From Actinomycetota bacterium (GTDB lineage: Bacteria > Actinomycetota > Actinomycetes > Streptosporangiales > Streptosporangiaceae), in NCBI GenBank assembly GCA_003168295.1, contig PMST01000151.1, positions 1 to 6,299 of the forward strand: DNA of 6,299 nucleotides, read 5' to 3'. The notes beneath the pieces were generated by a model. That model was not told where the DNA came from. It made no database searches and saw only the letters and a program-made list of their open reading frames with translations. The position numbers and the translations under genes are program-made. Below, piece after piece: positions 1-5,647 of the stretch (positions are counted from its first letter, which is position 1; each line of letters starts with the position of its first letter).

Positions 1-81
1 GAACCGCGAACCTCAGCTGCTGGTCCAATCGGCGTAGTAGCTGGAATCCCCGCCTTCACTTCAGGCGAGGGAGGATGTCAA
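1..81 (+). mobile_element. Right end of an IS200/IS605-type (TnpB/IS1341-like) insertion element, partial
   Basis: Seen: a hairpin with arms 48-55 and 63-70 (one mismatch, 7-base loop) is followed by GGAGGATGTCAA ending at 81. Bases 82 onward read directly into the middle of an unrelated transporter frame. Known: IS200/IS605 elements have no terminal inverted repeats. They end in subterminal hairpins, their right cleavage site in the IS608 group is TCAA, and many TnpB elements carry a hairpin plus GGATGTCAA at the right end. The short frame at 2-37 (NREPQLLVQSA, then stop) could be the tail of tnpB, but 11 residues cannot prove this. Inferred: the element body lies to the left, outside the window, with tnpB on the plus strand. 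The call rests on end-sequence resemblance recalled from the family, not on an alignment. Confidence 0.55.
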
Positions 82-100
82 GAGCGTCAATCCCGTGCTG
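1..100 (+). ncRNA. Possible 3' end of a TnpB-associated omega RNA (reRNA) with its guide
   Basis: In TnpB elements the omega RNA overlaps the tnpB 3' end, includes the right-end hairpin, and takes its guide from the DNA just outside the element. If the right end is at 81, the scaffold would finish at about 81 and the guide would be roughly 82-100, which is transporter coding sequence. Only the 3' part of the scaffold is inside the window, and no promoter or full fold can be judged. This is inference built on the insertion-element call. Confidence 0.3.
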
Positions 101-1117
101 GCCGCGGTCATCGGCCTGGTGATCCCCGGTCAGAGGCTGCCGTGGAGCGCATGGCTCAGCATCGCCGCGATTGTCGCCGCCAACGCCGTCGGCTCCGTCC
201 ATGCTGCCGACTCCGCCGGAGCGCACCGTGAGGATCACGGCCATGGCGAGGATGGCCGCGCCCGTGATCCCGGTCGCGCTCAGCCGCTGCCCCAGGATGA
301 GGGCGGACAAGATGGTGCCGGTCAGGGGTTCCAGCAGGGCCAGCAGCGCGGCCCTGCTGGGCGCGGCGGTCCGCAGGCCGCGGAAATACAGCGTGTAGGC
401 CACGGCGGTCGGACCGGTGCCCAGGGCGAGGAGCAGGCCGAGGGCCGCGGGCTCAGGCCGGAAGCCGAGCCCGCCGAGCGCCGCCGCTAGCGGCATCAGG
501 GCCAGGCCGCCGGCGGTGAAGCCGAAACCCGTCACGGTTGCCTCGTCCACCCCGGCGACCGGCCGGGAGCCGATCATCGTGATCGCGGCGAAGCCGGCCG
601 CCGCGAGCACCGCCATACCCGCGCTGGCCAGCACCGCGGTCGGGCTGAAGCCGGACGGCAGGCCCACGAGCAGGCCCAGGCCGATCAGGGCTAGTCCGGC
701 CGCCGCGGCGGCGAGCTTGCCGGGCCTGCGTCCGGTCATCCGTTCGGCGCCGAGCACGATGACCGGGGCGGTGCCGATGGTGACCAGTGTGGCCAGCGGC
801 ACCGAGGTCAGCGAGACCGCCGTGAAGTAGCAGCCCTGATACAGCGCGGCCAGCAGGCCGATAACGGCGATCCGGGTCCAGGCGGCCCGGCCCGCGGGCC
901 AGCGCCTGCCGGTCGCGGCCAGGAAGGCGACGATCAGCACGCCGCCGATGGTGAGCCGGTACGCGGCCACCGAGATCGCGGACAGGCCGGCGGTCCGGCT
1001 CAGCAGGCTGCCGGTCAGGCCGCCGGTCCCCCACAGCAGGCCGGACATCGCCAGGTAAGGCAGGCCCGTGCCGGGCCGGCGGCGGGTAGCCGCGGACATC
1101 GTTCTACAGACACGCAT
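56..1117 (-). CDS. EamA/DMT-superfamily transporter with an aberrant C-terminal tail
   Basis: This is a predicted inner-membrane permease of the drug/metabolite transporter superfamily, 353 residues as read. It has two EamA repeats of about five helices each. Repeat 1 begins near residue 20 (LPYLAMSGLLWGTGG). Repeat 2 begins near residue 160 and ends near 298, with the signature ALLEPLTGTILSALILGQRL at about 259-278. Substrate is unknown; relatives export amino acids, metabolites or drugs. The ATG at 1117 is chosen because AGGAG lies 8 bases upstream; the ATG at 1099 has no such site. Residues about 300-353 are hydrophilic, unlike the family, and are encoded opposite the RhtA remnant and the insertion-element end. 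The native stop was therefore probably lost, and the normal protein would be about 300 residues. The permease may still fold, since all ten helices are present. Confidence 0.85.
   Translation of the reverse strand: MRVCRTMSAATRRRPGTGLPYLAMSGLLWGTGGLTGSLLSRTAGLSAISVAAYRLTIGGVLIVAFLAATGRRWPAGRAAWTRIAVIGLLAALYQGCYFTAVSLTSVPLATLVTIGTAPVIVLGAERMTGRRPGKLAAAAAGLALIGLGLLVGLPSGFSPTAVLASAGMAVLAAAGFAAITMIGSRPVAGVDEATVTGFGFTAGGLALMPLAAALGGLGFRPEPAALGLLLALGTGPTAVAYTLYFRGLRTAAPSRAALLALLEPLTGTILSALILGQRLSATGITGAAILAMAVILTVRSGGVGSMDGADGVGGDNRGDAEPCAPRQPLTGDHQADDRGQHGIDALDILPRLK
82..199 (+). pseudogene. C-terminal remnant of an RhtA-like EamA transporter
   Basis: The plus-strand frame reads SVNPVLAAVIGLVIPGQRLP and then SAWLSIAAIVAANAVGSV. 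This matches the signature at the last two helices of EamA/DMT exporters of the RhtA type: a conserved proline and alanine before a helix, a G-Q-R-L loop, then a helix with an AAN-type end. Everything before this, some nine helices, is missing because the frame abuts the presumed insertion-element end at 81, and a stop lies at 38-40. The 3' side is also abnormal. No stop follows the last helix, and from about 200 the frame is antisense to the oppositely oriented EamA gene until 490. So the fragment is broken at both ends. Family assignment is fairly good; the exact junction (about 185-215) cannot be fixed from sequence alone. Confidence 0.6.
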
Positions 1118-1383
1118 CGGAATCGCTCCTGCGACGAGAAGGAAATGGTCGCGGAAGCGGGGCGCACCGCACTCACCCCGGACGGGAGCACACGGTGGTG
1201 CTCGCCGGGAACGGGAAACGCGCGTCGGCTCAGTTAGCTCGACGCGCGGGTCATCGCCCCGCTAGGAGCGGGTCGGCGGGGTGATCGGAAAACAACGGTG
1301 CACGCGCAGCAGCATATCCCGGCCGGCCCGTGCCCGCCGACCGAGGCCGGGCCTGCAAGAATCACCAGGTGGTTCCTACGAGC
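1118..1383. promoter_or_regulatory. Divergent spacer and structured leader of the EamA gene
   Basis: This spacer separates the leftward EamA gene from the rightward membrane-protein gene. It contains four inverted repeats: GCGAC 1131-1135 with GTCGC 1148-1152; GAGCAC 1186-1191 with GTGCTC 1198-1203; a 9-bp perfect pair 1219-1227/1240-1248; and a 10-bp pair with one G-T wobble, 1253-1262/1276-1285. Read leftward, the 9-bp hairpin is followed by TTTCC, so it resembles an attenuator or weak terminator in the EamA leader. The 1131-1152 hairpin sits next to the EamA ribosome site. I could not match the set to a known riboswitch class, and I see no convincing -35/-10 pair on either strand. Confidence 0.4.
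1219..1248 (-). terminator. GC-rich hairpin followed by TTT, possible attenuator in the EamA leader
   Basis: The arms CGCGCGTCG and CGACGCGCG are perfect 9-bp complements and can extend inward by GCT/AGC with one bulged base. On the minus strand the stem is followed by TTTCCCG, a short T run. It lies about 100 bases upstream of the EamA start, so if transcription starts to its right it would be a leader element and not a gene-end terminator. The T tract is short, so termination strength is uncertain. Confidence 0.3.
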
Positions 1384-1995
1384 ATGAATGACTTCTTCAC
1401 GGGCAGCGCGAGCGTGGCCGGTGCACTGATCGGGCTGCTGTTCGTGGCCATCTCGGTGGCCTCCGACCGGCTCCGCGCCGAGAAGGACGGCCAGGTGCAC
1501 CGGATCCGCGCGGTGGCGGCGCTGACGGCGTTCACCAACTCGCTGTCGGTGTCGCTGTTTTCGCTGATCCCCGGGCACAAGATCGGGCCGACCGCCATTT
1601 CCGTGGCGGCGGTCGGGCTTACGTTCGTCGTGGCGTCGCTGCTTTCGCTGATCCGGCTGCGCCAGGTGCGGTGGGCCACGGTGCGTGATGCGCTGTTCCT
1701 GGTCGGGCTGGCCTTCACGTTCGTGATCCAGCTGCTCGCGGGAATCGACGTCACCGCCCATCCGGGCAACTCCGGGGACGTGGACACGATCGCGATCCTG
1801 GTCGTGATCTGCTTCCTGCTCGGGATCGGCCGTTCCTGGGAACTGATCGGCGGGCCGTCGATCGGTATCAGGAAGGAGGTCACCGCCATGGTCCGCGCTC
1901 ATCAGGGCAGCCCGGATGAGCCCCAGCAAGGATCCGCGCCGCCCGTGGCGAAAGCCGGGCCCGAAGCACAGACTGGAGAGACCGGGCCGGCCTAA
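1384..1995 (+). CDS. Small multi-span membrane protein of unknown function
   Basis: The product is 203 residues from the chosen ATG. I do not recognise a named family. It begins MNDFFTGSASVAGALIGLLF, an opening I associate with uncharacterised actinobacterial membrane proteins. Hydrophobic stretches at about 8-26, 43-63, 70-91, 101-120 and 134-150 suggest five membrane helices. They are followed by a polar, Pro/Gly/Glu-rich tail from about 175 that is probably cytoplasmic and disordered. No catalytic motif is visible. The frame is open upstream to 1330, but the extra residues are not hydrophobic and do not fit a helix start. The ribosome site is weak: AGGTGG lies about 12 bases before the ATG, so a start at the upstream ATG (1330-1332 frame) or a GTG cannot be excluded. 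The stop is 14 bp before the DUF488 gene, so the two are probably co-transcribed. Confidence 0.7.
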   Translation: MNDFFTGSASVAGALIGLLFVAISVASDRLRAEKDGQVHRIRAVAALTAFTNSLSVSLFSLIPGHKIGPTAISVAAVGLTFVVASLLSLIRLRQVRWATVRDALFLVGLAFTFVIQLLAGIDVTAHPGNSGDVDTIAILVVICFLLGIGRSWELIGGPSIGIRKEVTAMVRAHQGSPDEPQQGSAPPVAKAGPEAQTGETGPA

Positions 1996-2009
1996 AGATC
2001 GGAACTGAG

Positions 2010-2543
2010 ATGCTGCTGACGTTCGGGCACGGGACCGCCACCGCGGAGCGGATGACCGAGCTGCTCAAGAACGCTGGCGTTGTCGTGCTCGTGGACATCA
2101 GGACCGCCCCGGGCAGCCGCCGCCAGCCGCAGGTCGCGCGAGCCGAGCTGGAACGCTGGCTGCCGGAGGCCGGCATCGCCTACCGCTGGGAGAAGCGGCT
2201 CGGAGGCTTCAGGAAAGCCCCCCCTGACTCGCCGGACGTGGTCTGGCGCGAGGATATGTTCCGGGGTTACGCGGCGCACATGCGGACCGGCGATTTTCTC
2301 GCCGCGACCGATGAGGTGCTCGCCCAGGCCAGTGCGGATGTCACGGCCGTGATGTGCTCGGAGAGCCTGTGGTGGCGCTGCCACCGCCGGCTGCTCGCCG
2401 ATTTCGTCTCGGCGGCGCGTGAGGTGCCGGTCAGGCATCTGCTGCACGACGGAAGGCTGGAGGAGCACCGGCTCTCCCCCGGCCTGCGGCGGCGGGACGA
2501 CGGCCTGCTCGTCTACGACGCGGGCCAGCCGATGCTGCTGTAA
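2010..2543 (+). CDS. DUF488 family protein
   Basis: This is a 177-residue soluble protein of the DUF488 family, whose biochemical function is not established. Family signatures are in order: the N-terminal FGHGT at 5-9; VDIRTAPGSRRQPQ at 28-41 (usually VDVR-P-SR); LGG at 64-66; the F-GYA--M helix at 84-91; and the C-terminal CSES-WW-CHRRLLAD motif at 116-131 with Cys116, Cys124 and His125. The paired cysteines and the conserved His-Arg look like an active or metal-binding site, but that is inference. Length is usual for the family. The ATG at 2010 follows GGAACTGAG, a modest ribosome site. It lies 14 bp after the membrane-protein gene, suggesting a two-gene unit. Its stop is 6 bp from the stop of the convergent ApbE gene, which leaves almost no room for a classical terminator. 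Confidence 0.88.
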   Translation: MLLTFGHGTATAERMTELLKNAGVVVLVDIRTAPGSRRQPQVARAELERWLPEAGIAYRWEKRLGGFRKAPPDSPDVVWREDMFRGYAAHMRTGDFLAATDEVLAQASADVTAVMCSESLWWRCHRRLLADFVSAAREVPVRHLLHDGRLEEHRLSPGLRRRDDGLLVYDAGQPMLL

Positions 2544-2549
2544 CTCCGG

Positions 2550-3305
2550 TCAGGTCAGGTAGGCGCCGAAACCGCTGGTCTGCCAGTCCGCGCCGCGGCT
2601 GGTGATAGCGAACGCCTCGTAGCCGTCCAGGCTCTCGACCCAGTCGCGGGCGCCGGAGCCCATCGCGAAGGCGGCCGTGGCGTAGGCATCGGTCAGGGTC
2701 AGTCCCGGGCCGACCACAGTCACGCTGGCCAGGTCGGTCGCGGGCTGCCCGGTGTGCGGGTTGACGATGTGCGGGCCGCGTTCGGCAACGCCCGAGGTGG
2801 CCACGGCAAAGTCACGCCCGGCGACCACGAGCGCGAGCGTGCCGGGCCGCAGCGGGTCGGCGATCCCTATCCGCCACGGCTGACCGGAACCATGATCACC
2901 GACGCACTGGACGTCACCGCCGCCGTTGACGCTGTGCTCGGCCGAACCCGCCGCGGTGATCATCGCGGCGGCGCGCTCGATAGCCCATCCCTTCACGTAA
3001 CCGGACGGGTCGAACCTGCCGCCGGGTGTGGTGGTGAAGTACCCGCCGCTCACCGCGCTGACCGAGGCGCAAGCCTCGAGCACCTCGGTGAGCTCCGGCG
3101 CGCATTGCGCCAGCGCGACCTCACCAGCACCGAACCGGCTGACGTCGCTGTCCGCCAGGTACGGCGAGAAGGTCCCGTCCACCCAGTGCAGCCAGCGCAC
3201 CGCCTGGCCGACCGCCCCCCCGGCACAGGCCGGCACGTCAAAGGAGACGACGGTGCCCATCACGTGCTCGGCATGCCTGAGCCGCCCCGCCTGTCCGCCG
3301 GTCAT
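2550..3305 (-). CDS. apbE: FAD:protein FMN transferase (ApbE family)
   Basis: ApbE enzymes use FAD and Mg2+ to attach FMN to a Thr or Ser hydroxyl of target flavoproteins. Family landmarks are all present in 251 residues: HVMGTVVSFDV at about 14-24; FDPSGYVKGWA at 98-108; NGGGD at 127-131; WRIGIADP at 144-151; HIVNPHTG at 179-186; and TLTDAYATA at 203-211, whose Thr and Asp normally help bind Mg2+. The protein is at the short end for the family and has no N-terminal signal peptide or lipobox, so it looks cytoplasmic. It starts 8 bp after the stop of the FMN-binding-protein gene with only a weak ribosome site, so translational coupling is likely. That neighbour is the obvious substrate. It is last in the three-gene redox operon. 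Confidence 0.93.
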   Translation of the reverse strand: MTGGQAGRLRHAEHVMGTVVSFDVPACAGGAVGQAVRWLHWVDGTFSPYLADSDVSRFGAGEVALAQCAPELTEVLEACASVSAVSGGYFTTTPGGRFDPSGYVKGWAIERAAAMITAAGSAEHSVNGGGDVQCVGDHGSGQPWRIGIADPLRPGTLALVVAGRDFAVATSGVAERGPHIVNPHTGQPATDLASVTVVGPGLTLTDAYATAAFAMGSGARDWVESLDGYEAFAITSRGADWQTSGFGAYLT

Positions 3306-3313
3306 CGCCGGGT

Positions 3314-3808
3314 TCAGGCCCGGTTGTCCAGCGCGCTCTGCAGCGACTTGATGTAACCCGCGCTGGTGTAGCTCGCCCCGGACACGGCGTCGATCTTCGC
3401 GGTCTGCGCCGTCAGCGTCTCGCTGATCAGCTTGGGGAAGGCGAAGTCGCCGATCTGGATGTCATTGGCGGTGTTCATCGGCTGTTGCAGGACCGCGACC
3501 TTGACGATCTTGCTGTTCCGCATGACCAGCTGGATCTGGACCGGACCGTAAACCGTGGTGGCCACGTGGCCGGTGACCGCGGTCTCACCGGCGGTCAGCT
3601 TCCCGGCCAGGCTTCCCATCGGGAATTCTCCGGGCACCGTGGCGGGAGACGACGAGGAAGCCGGCGTCCCGCCCGTGCCGCTGGTCCCGCTCGTCCCGCC
3701 CGTGGTCGACACCGCGGCGGAGGGGGCGGTCGGGAGGTGCGACTTGAACGACAGCAGGGCGACCAGACCGGCAATGGTGACGACGATAGTCAGGACCACT
3801 CGACGCAT
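3314..3808 (-). CDS. Membrane-anchored FMN-binding domain protein
   Basis: The product is 164 residues. An N-terminal hydrophobic segment (about 4-20) after MRR forms a membrane anchor or signal peptide with no obvious cleavage site. A Ser/Thr/Gly-rich linker covers about 27-60. The FMN-binding domain runs from about 75 to the end, closing with DAVSGASYTS at 140-149 and GYIKSLQSALD. The SGA(S/T)-x-T motif is where ApbE enzymes attach FMN. Here the position that is usually Thr in SGAT is Ser146, with Thr148 two residues on, so either could be the acceptor. The domain should sit outside the membrane and take electrons from the flavohaem reductase encoded 16 bp upstream. The ATG at 3808 has GGGGAGG about 9 bases upstream. 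This ribosome site overlaps a short GGAG-G-CTCC self-complement that could modulate translation. Confidence 0.9.
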   Translation of the reverse strand: MRRVVLTIVVTIAGLVALLSFKSHLPTAPSAAVSTTGGTSGTSGTGGTPASSSSPATVPGEFPMGSLAGKLTAGETAVTGHVATTVYGPVQIQLVMRNSKIVKVAVLQQPMNTANDIQIGDFAFPKLISETLTAQTAKIDAVSGASYTSAGYIKSLQSALDNRA

Positions 3809-3824
3809 TTACAGGAGCCTCCCC

Positions 3825-5276
3825 TCAGAACTCGAACGATTCGCGGTGAATGCTGCGCTTGGGCACCCCGGCGGCGCGGAGCGCCGTGATCGCGGCCGAG
3901 GCCATGCCGTCCGGCCCGCAGACGTAGACGTCCTGCTCGTCAAGACCGGGTGCGAGCGAGCGCAGCACCCGGGGCGACAACGGGTCGCCGCCGAGCTCGG
4001 CCCGCGACCCGATCACGTAGTGCACGGTCGCCCCGCGCGCGGCCGCGATCGCGTCGAGTTCGTCGGCGAAGACGACATCCTGCGGGGTGCTCGCGCGGTA
4101 GATCAGCGTGAGGCGTCCCGGCAGAGTCGCGAACATGGCGCGCAGCGGGGTGATACCGACCCCGCCGGCCAGCAGCACGACACCGCGGCCGGAACTGGTA
4201 GCGGTGAACGCGCCGTACGGTCCCTCGGCGAACACGCGGGTTCCTGGCCGCAGCCGGGCCAGCGCCCGGCTGTGGTCACCGAGATCTTTCACCGTGATCC
4301 GCAGCACATCCTTCCCGGGTGCGGCGGACAACGAGTACGGGTGCGAGGACCACCACATTGACCTGGTGAGGAACCGCCAGCGGAAGAACTGCCCGGGCTC
4401 GGCGTCGAGCTCATCCAGGCGCGAGCCGCCGATGTAGACCGAGACGACACCCGGTCCCTCCTGCCTCACCCCGATCACGTGGAACCTGTGCCGGGCGAAC
4501 GCGCGCAGCGGCACCACAAACCGGTACCAGCCGATCAGCACCGCCACCGTCAGGTACATCGCGGACCACCAGAACCGCGCGGCCAGGTTGCTCACGAACG
4601 CCGCACCGTCAGCGAACTGATGGCTGAACGCCAGGGCGATGGCCAGGTAGGTATACAGGTGCAGGTAGTACCAGGTCTCATAGCGCACCCGGCGGCGGGC
4701 GGCGCGCATCGAGATGAGGCCGACGCCGAGCAGCAGGAAACCGCCCACCGTGGCCATCAGCACGTCCGGGTACTGGGTGAGCAGCGTCGCCGTCTCGCTC
4801 GTCACGCTGGTATGCGCCTGGACCGCGTAGCCCCAGACAATGAGCAGCGCATGCGCCCACACCACGCTGACCACGTACCGGCCGCCCATCGCGTGCCACC
4901 GGGTTAGCTGGTCGGTGCCGATCCCGCGCTCCAGCGGAGGCAGCCGCGCCATCAGCGCGACCAGGACCACGACGCCGTATCCGGCGAGCAGCCCCAGGGC
5001 CTCGCCCGCTCCGGTCAGCCAGCCGCCGAGCCCGCTGACGTCGGGCGTAGAGCGCCACCACAGGGCGATGACCACGATCGCCCCGACGGCGATAACGGCC
5101 AGCACCACCCGTGCGCTGACCCGGCCGCTTTCTTTTTGGGGCCGAACGGCGCGTGGTCTCACCCGCGGGCCATGCGCGGCGCCGGACCGGGGCGGGGCGG
5201 CCGGCGGCCGCTGCCCCGGGTACGCCTCAGCCCCGGCGTGCCGGGCTGGGGCCGGGCGCCTGGCAACGCTGGTCAC
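3825..5276 (-). CDS. Ferric reductase-like flavohaem transmembrane oxidoreductase
   Basis: The product has 483 residues and should pass electrons from cytoplasmic NAD(P)H via FAD and two haems b across the membrane. Residues 1-50 are a Pro/Arg/Ala-rich disordered tail. Six helices follow at about 53-73, 96-112, 130-150, 172-190, 203-219 and 233-256. His128/His142 and His206/His219 have the 13-14-residue spacing of bis-haem ligands in ferric reductase domains. The cytoplasmic part has an FAD motif HPYSLSAAP (312-320), GPYG (352-355), the nucleotide motif AGGVGITP (370-377) and VCGPDGM (452-458), and ends FEF. The start is GTG, with AGGAGGT about 4 bases upstream, a little close but strong. It is first in the operon with the FMN-binding protein and ApbE. 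The true acceptor could be the FMN protein, ferric iron or oxygen; the FMN protein is most likely from context. Confidence 0.92.
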   Translation of the reverse strand: MTSVARRPAPARHAGAEAYPGQRPPAAPPRSGAAHGPRVRPRAVRPQKESGRVSARVVLAVIAVGAIVVIALWWRSTPDVSGLGGWLTGAGEALGLLAGYGVVVLVALMARLPPLERGIGTDQLTRWHAMGGRYVVSVVWAHALLIVWGYAVQAHTSVTSETATLLTQYPDVLMATVGGFLLLGVGLISMRAARRRVRYETWYYLHLYTYLAIALAFSHQFADGAAFVSNLAARFWWSAMYLTVAVLIGWYRFVVPLRAFARHRFHVIGVRQEGPGVVSVYIGGSRLDELDAEPGQFFRWRFLTRSMWWSSHPYSLSAAPGKDVLRITVKDLGDHSRALARLRPGTRVFAEGPYGAFTATSSGRGVVLLAGGVGITPLRAMFATLPGRLTLIYRASTPQDVVFADELDAIAAARGATVHYVIGSRAELGGDPLSPRVLRSLAPGLDEQDVYVCGPDGMASAAITALRAAGVPKRSIHRESFEF

Positions 5277-5424
5277 CGTACCTCCTCTCGGGTCGCCGGG
5301 CTCAGGGCCGATGAGTCTGGTCCTAGCCGGATCGTATGCTCAGCCGAGCACAATAGCGCGATCCTTGATCGTGATGATTTCGCCCATCCCCCTCTAGTTA
5401 CGACTACGCAGCGCGATTCCGCAC

Positions 5425-5457
5425 GGTTCAGCGGTCCCTCGTAATGGGTTCGTAATT
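5425..5457. repeat. Direct repeats at 11-bp spacing
   Basis: TCGTAAT occurs at 5439-5445 and again at 5450-5456, exactly 11 bp apart. The stretch can be read as three 11-mers starting at 5425, 5436 and 5447, the first and third both beginning GGTTC. One-turn spacing of direct repeats is typical of sites for OmpR/PhoP-type response regulators. The match to any known box is not established. Confidence 0.35.
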
Positions 5458-5476
5458 CAACCGGCCCAGGCTTGGT

Positions 5477-5494
5477 CGTCAACTGAAGTTGACG
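5477..5494. promoter_or_regulatory. Perfect 18-bp dyad, likely repressor operator
   Basis: CGTCAACT and AGTTGACG are exact reverse complements separated by the two bases GA. Size and symmetry suit a dimeric helix-turn-helix regulator such as a MarR or TetR type. It sits about 200 bp from the reductase start and 154 bp from the cupin start, so it could control either side. No regulator gene is in the window. Confidence 0.5.
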
Positions 5495-5513
5495 GCGGAG
5501 GTCAGCGATGTCC

Positions 5514-5568
5514 AGGTCGGACCTTACTTTCTGGATAGGTTCGACTTACTACCAGGATAGGACTTATT
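5514..5568 (+). repeat. Imperfect repeat array (GGATAGG and CTTACT boxes) upstream of the cupin gene
   Basis: CTTACT is at 5523-5528 and 5545-5550, with CTTATT at 5563-5568. Each is preceded by a G-rich box: AGGTCGGA at about 5514, GGATAGG at 5533-5539 and GGATAGG at 5555-5561. The two GGATAGG copies are 22 bp apart, two helical turns. A further GGATAGG at 5631-5637 overlaps the cupin ribosome site. The array ends at TTGACA (5567-5572), so a protein bound here would be placed to act on a promoter of the cupin gene. Confidence 0.45.
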
Positions 5569-5647
5569 GACAGTACGGAGAGTATCTATCTGAACACACA
5601 CAGCCATAACCTGTCATTGGGGAACATCACGGATAGGATATGGTCAA

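Larger units (their letters stand above)
5277..5647. promoter_or_regulatory. Divergent control region between the redox operon and the cupin gene
   Basis: This 371-bp spacer separates two divergent starts and is visibly less GC-rich than its flanks, most of all between about 5500 and 5645. It holds several candidate regulator sites, listed separately. It also holds two short inverted repeats near the reductase gene: TGCTC/GAGCA at 5337-5341/5346-5350 and CGATC/GATCG at 5359-5363/5367-5371. An exact TTGACA at 5567-5572 could be a -35 box for the cupin gene, but no good -10 lies 16-18 bases further on; TATCTG at 5587 is only 14 away. I see no clear promoter for the leftward operon. A TTG-started minus-strand frame (5273-5482) crosses the region and shows no protein-like features. 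Confidence 0.6.

Noticed and set aside
48..70. Intrinsic terminator for the minus-strand EamA gene
   Set aside because: The stop codon lies in the loop, there is no T tract, and the hairpin is better explained as an insertion-element end.
95..490. 131-residue plus-strand frame
   Set aside because: Only the first ~35 codons resemble a protein (the transporter remnant). The rest is antisense to the EamA gene and is low-complexity Gly/Gln/Arg sequence.
453..1034. 193-residue minus-strand frame inside the EamA gene
   Set aside because: It is Arg/Pro-rich with no helices or motifs; it is a shifted-frame shadow of the EamA gene.
1234..1929. 231-residue minus-strand frame
   Set aside because: It is antisense to the membrane-protein gene and has Asp/Arg/His/Gln-rich shadow composition.
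1992..2468. 158-residue minus-strand frame
   Set aside because: It is antisense to the DUF488 gene, whose family motifs are clear on the plus strand.
3555..4361. 268-residue plus-strand frame
   Set aside because: It is antisense to both the FMN-binding-protein and reductase genes and crosses their junction, with no recognisable domain.
5273..5482. 69-residue minus-strand frame in the divergent spacer
   Set aside because: It starts with TTG inside the 18-bp dyad, has no clear ribosome site and no domain, and ends at the reductase start; treated as non-coding.
5567..5592. TTGACA with TATCTG as a full sigma-70-type promoter
   Set aside because: The spacing is 14 bp, too short for a standard promoter; only the -35-like box is noted.
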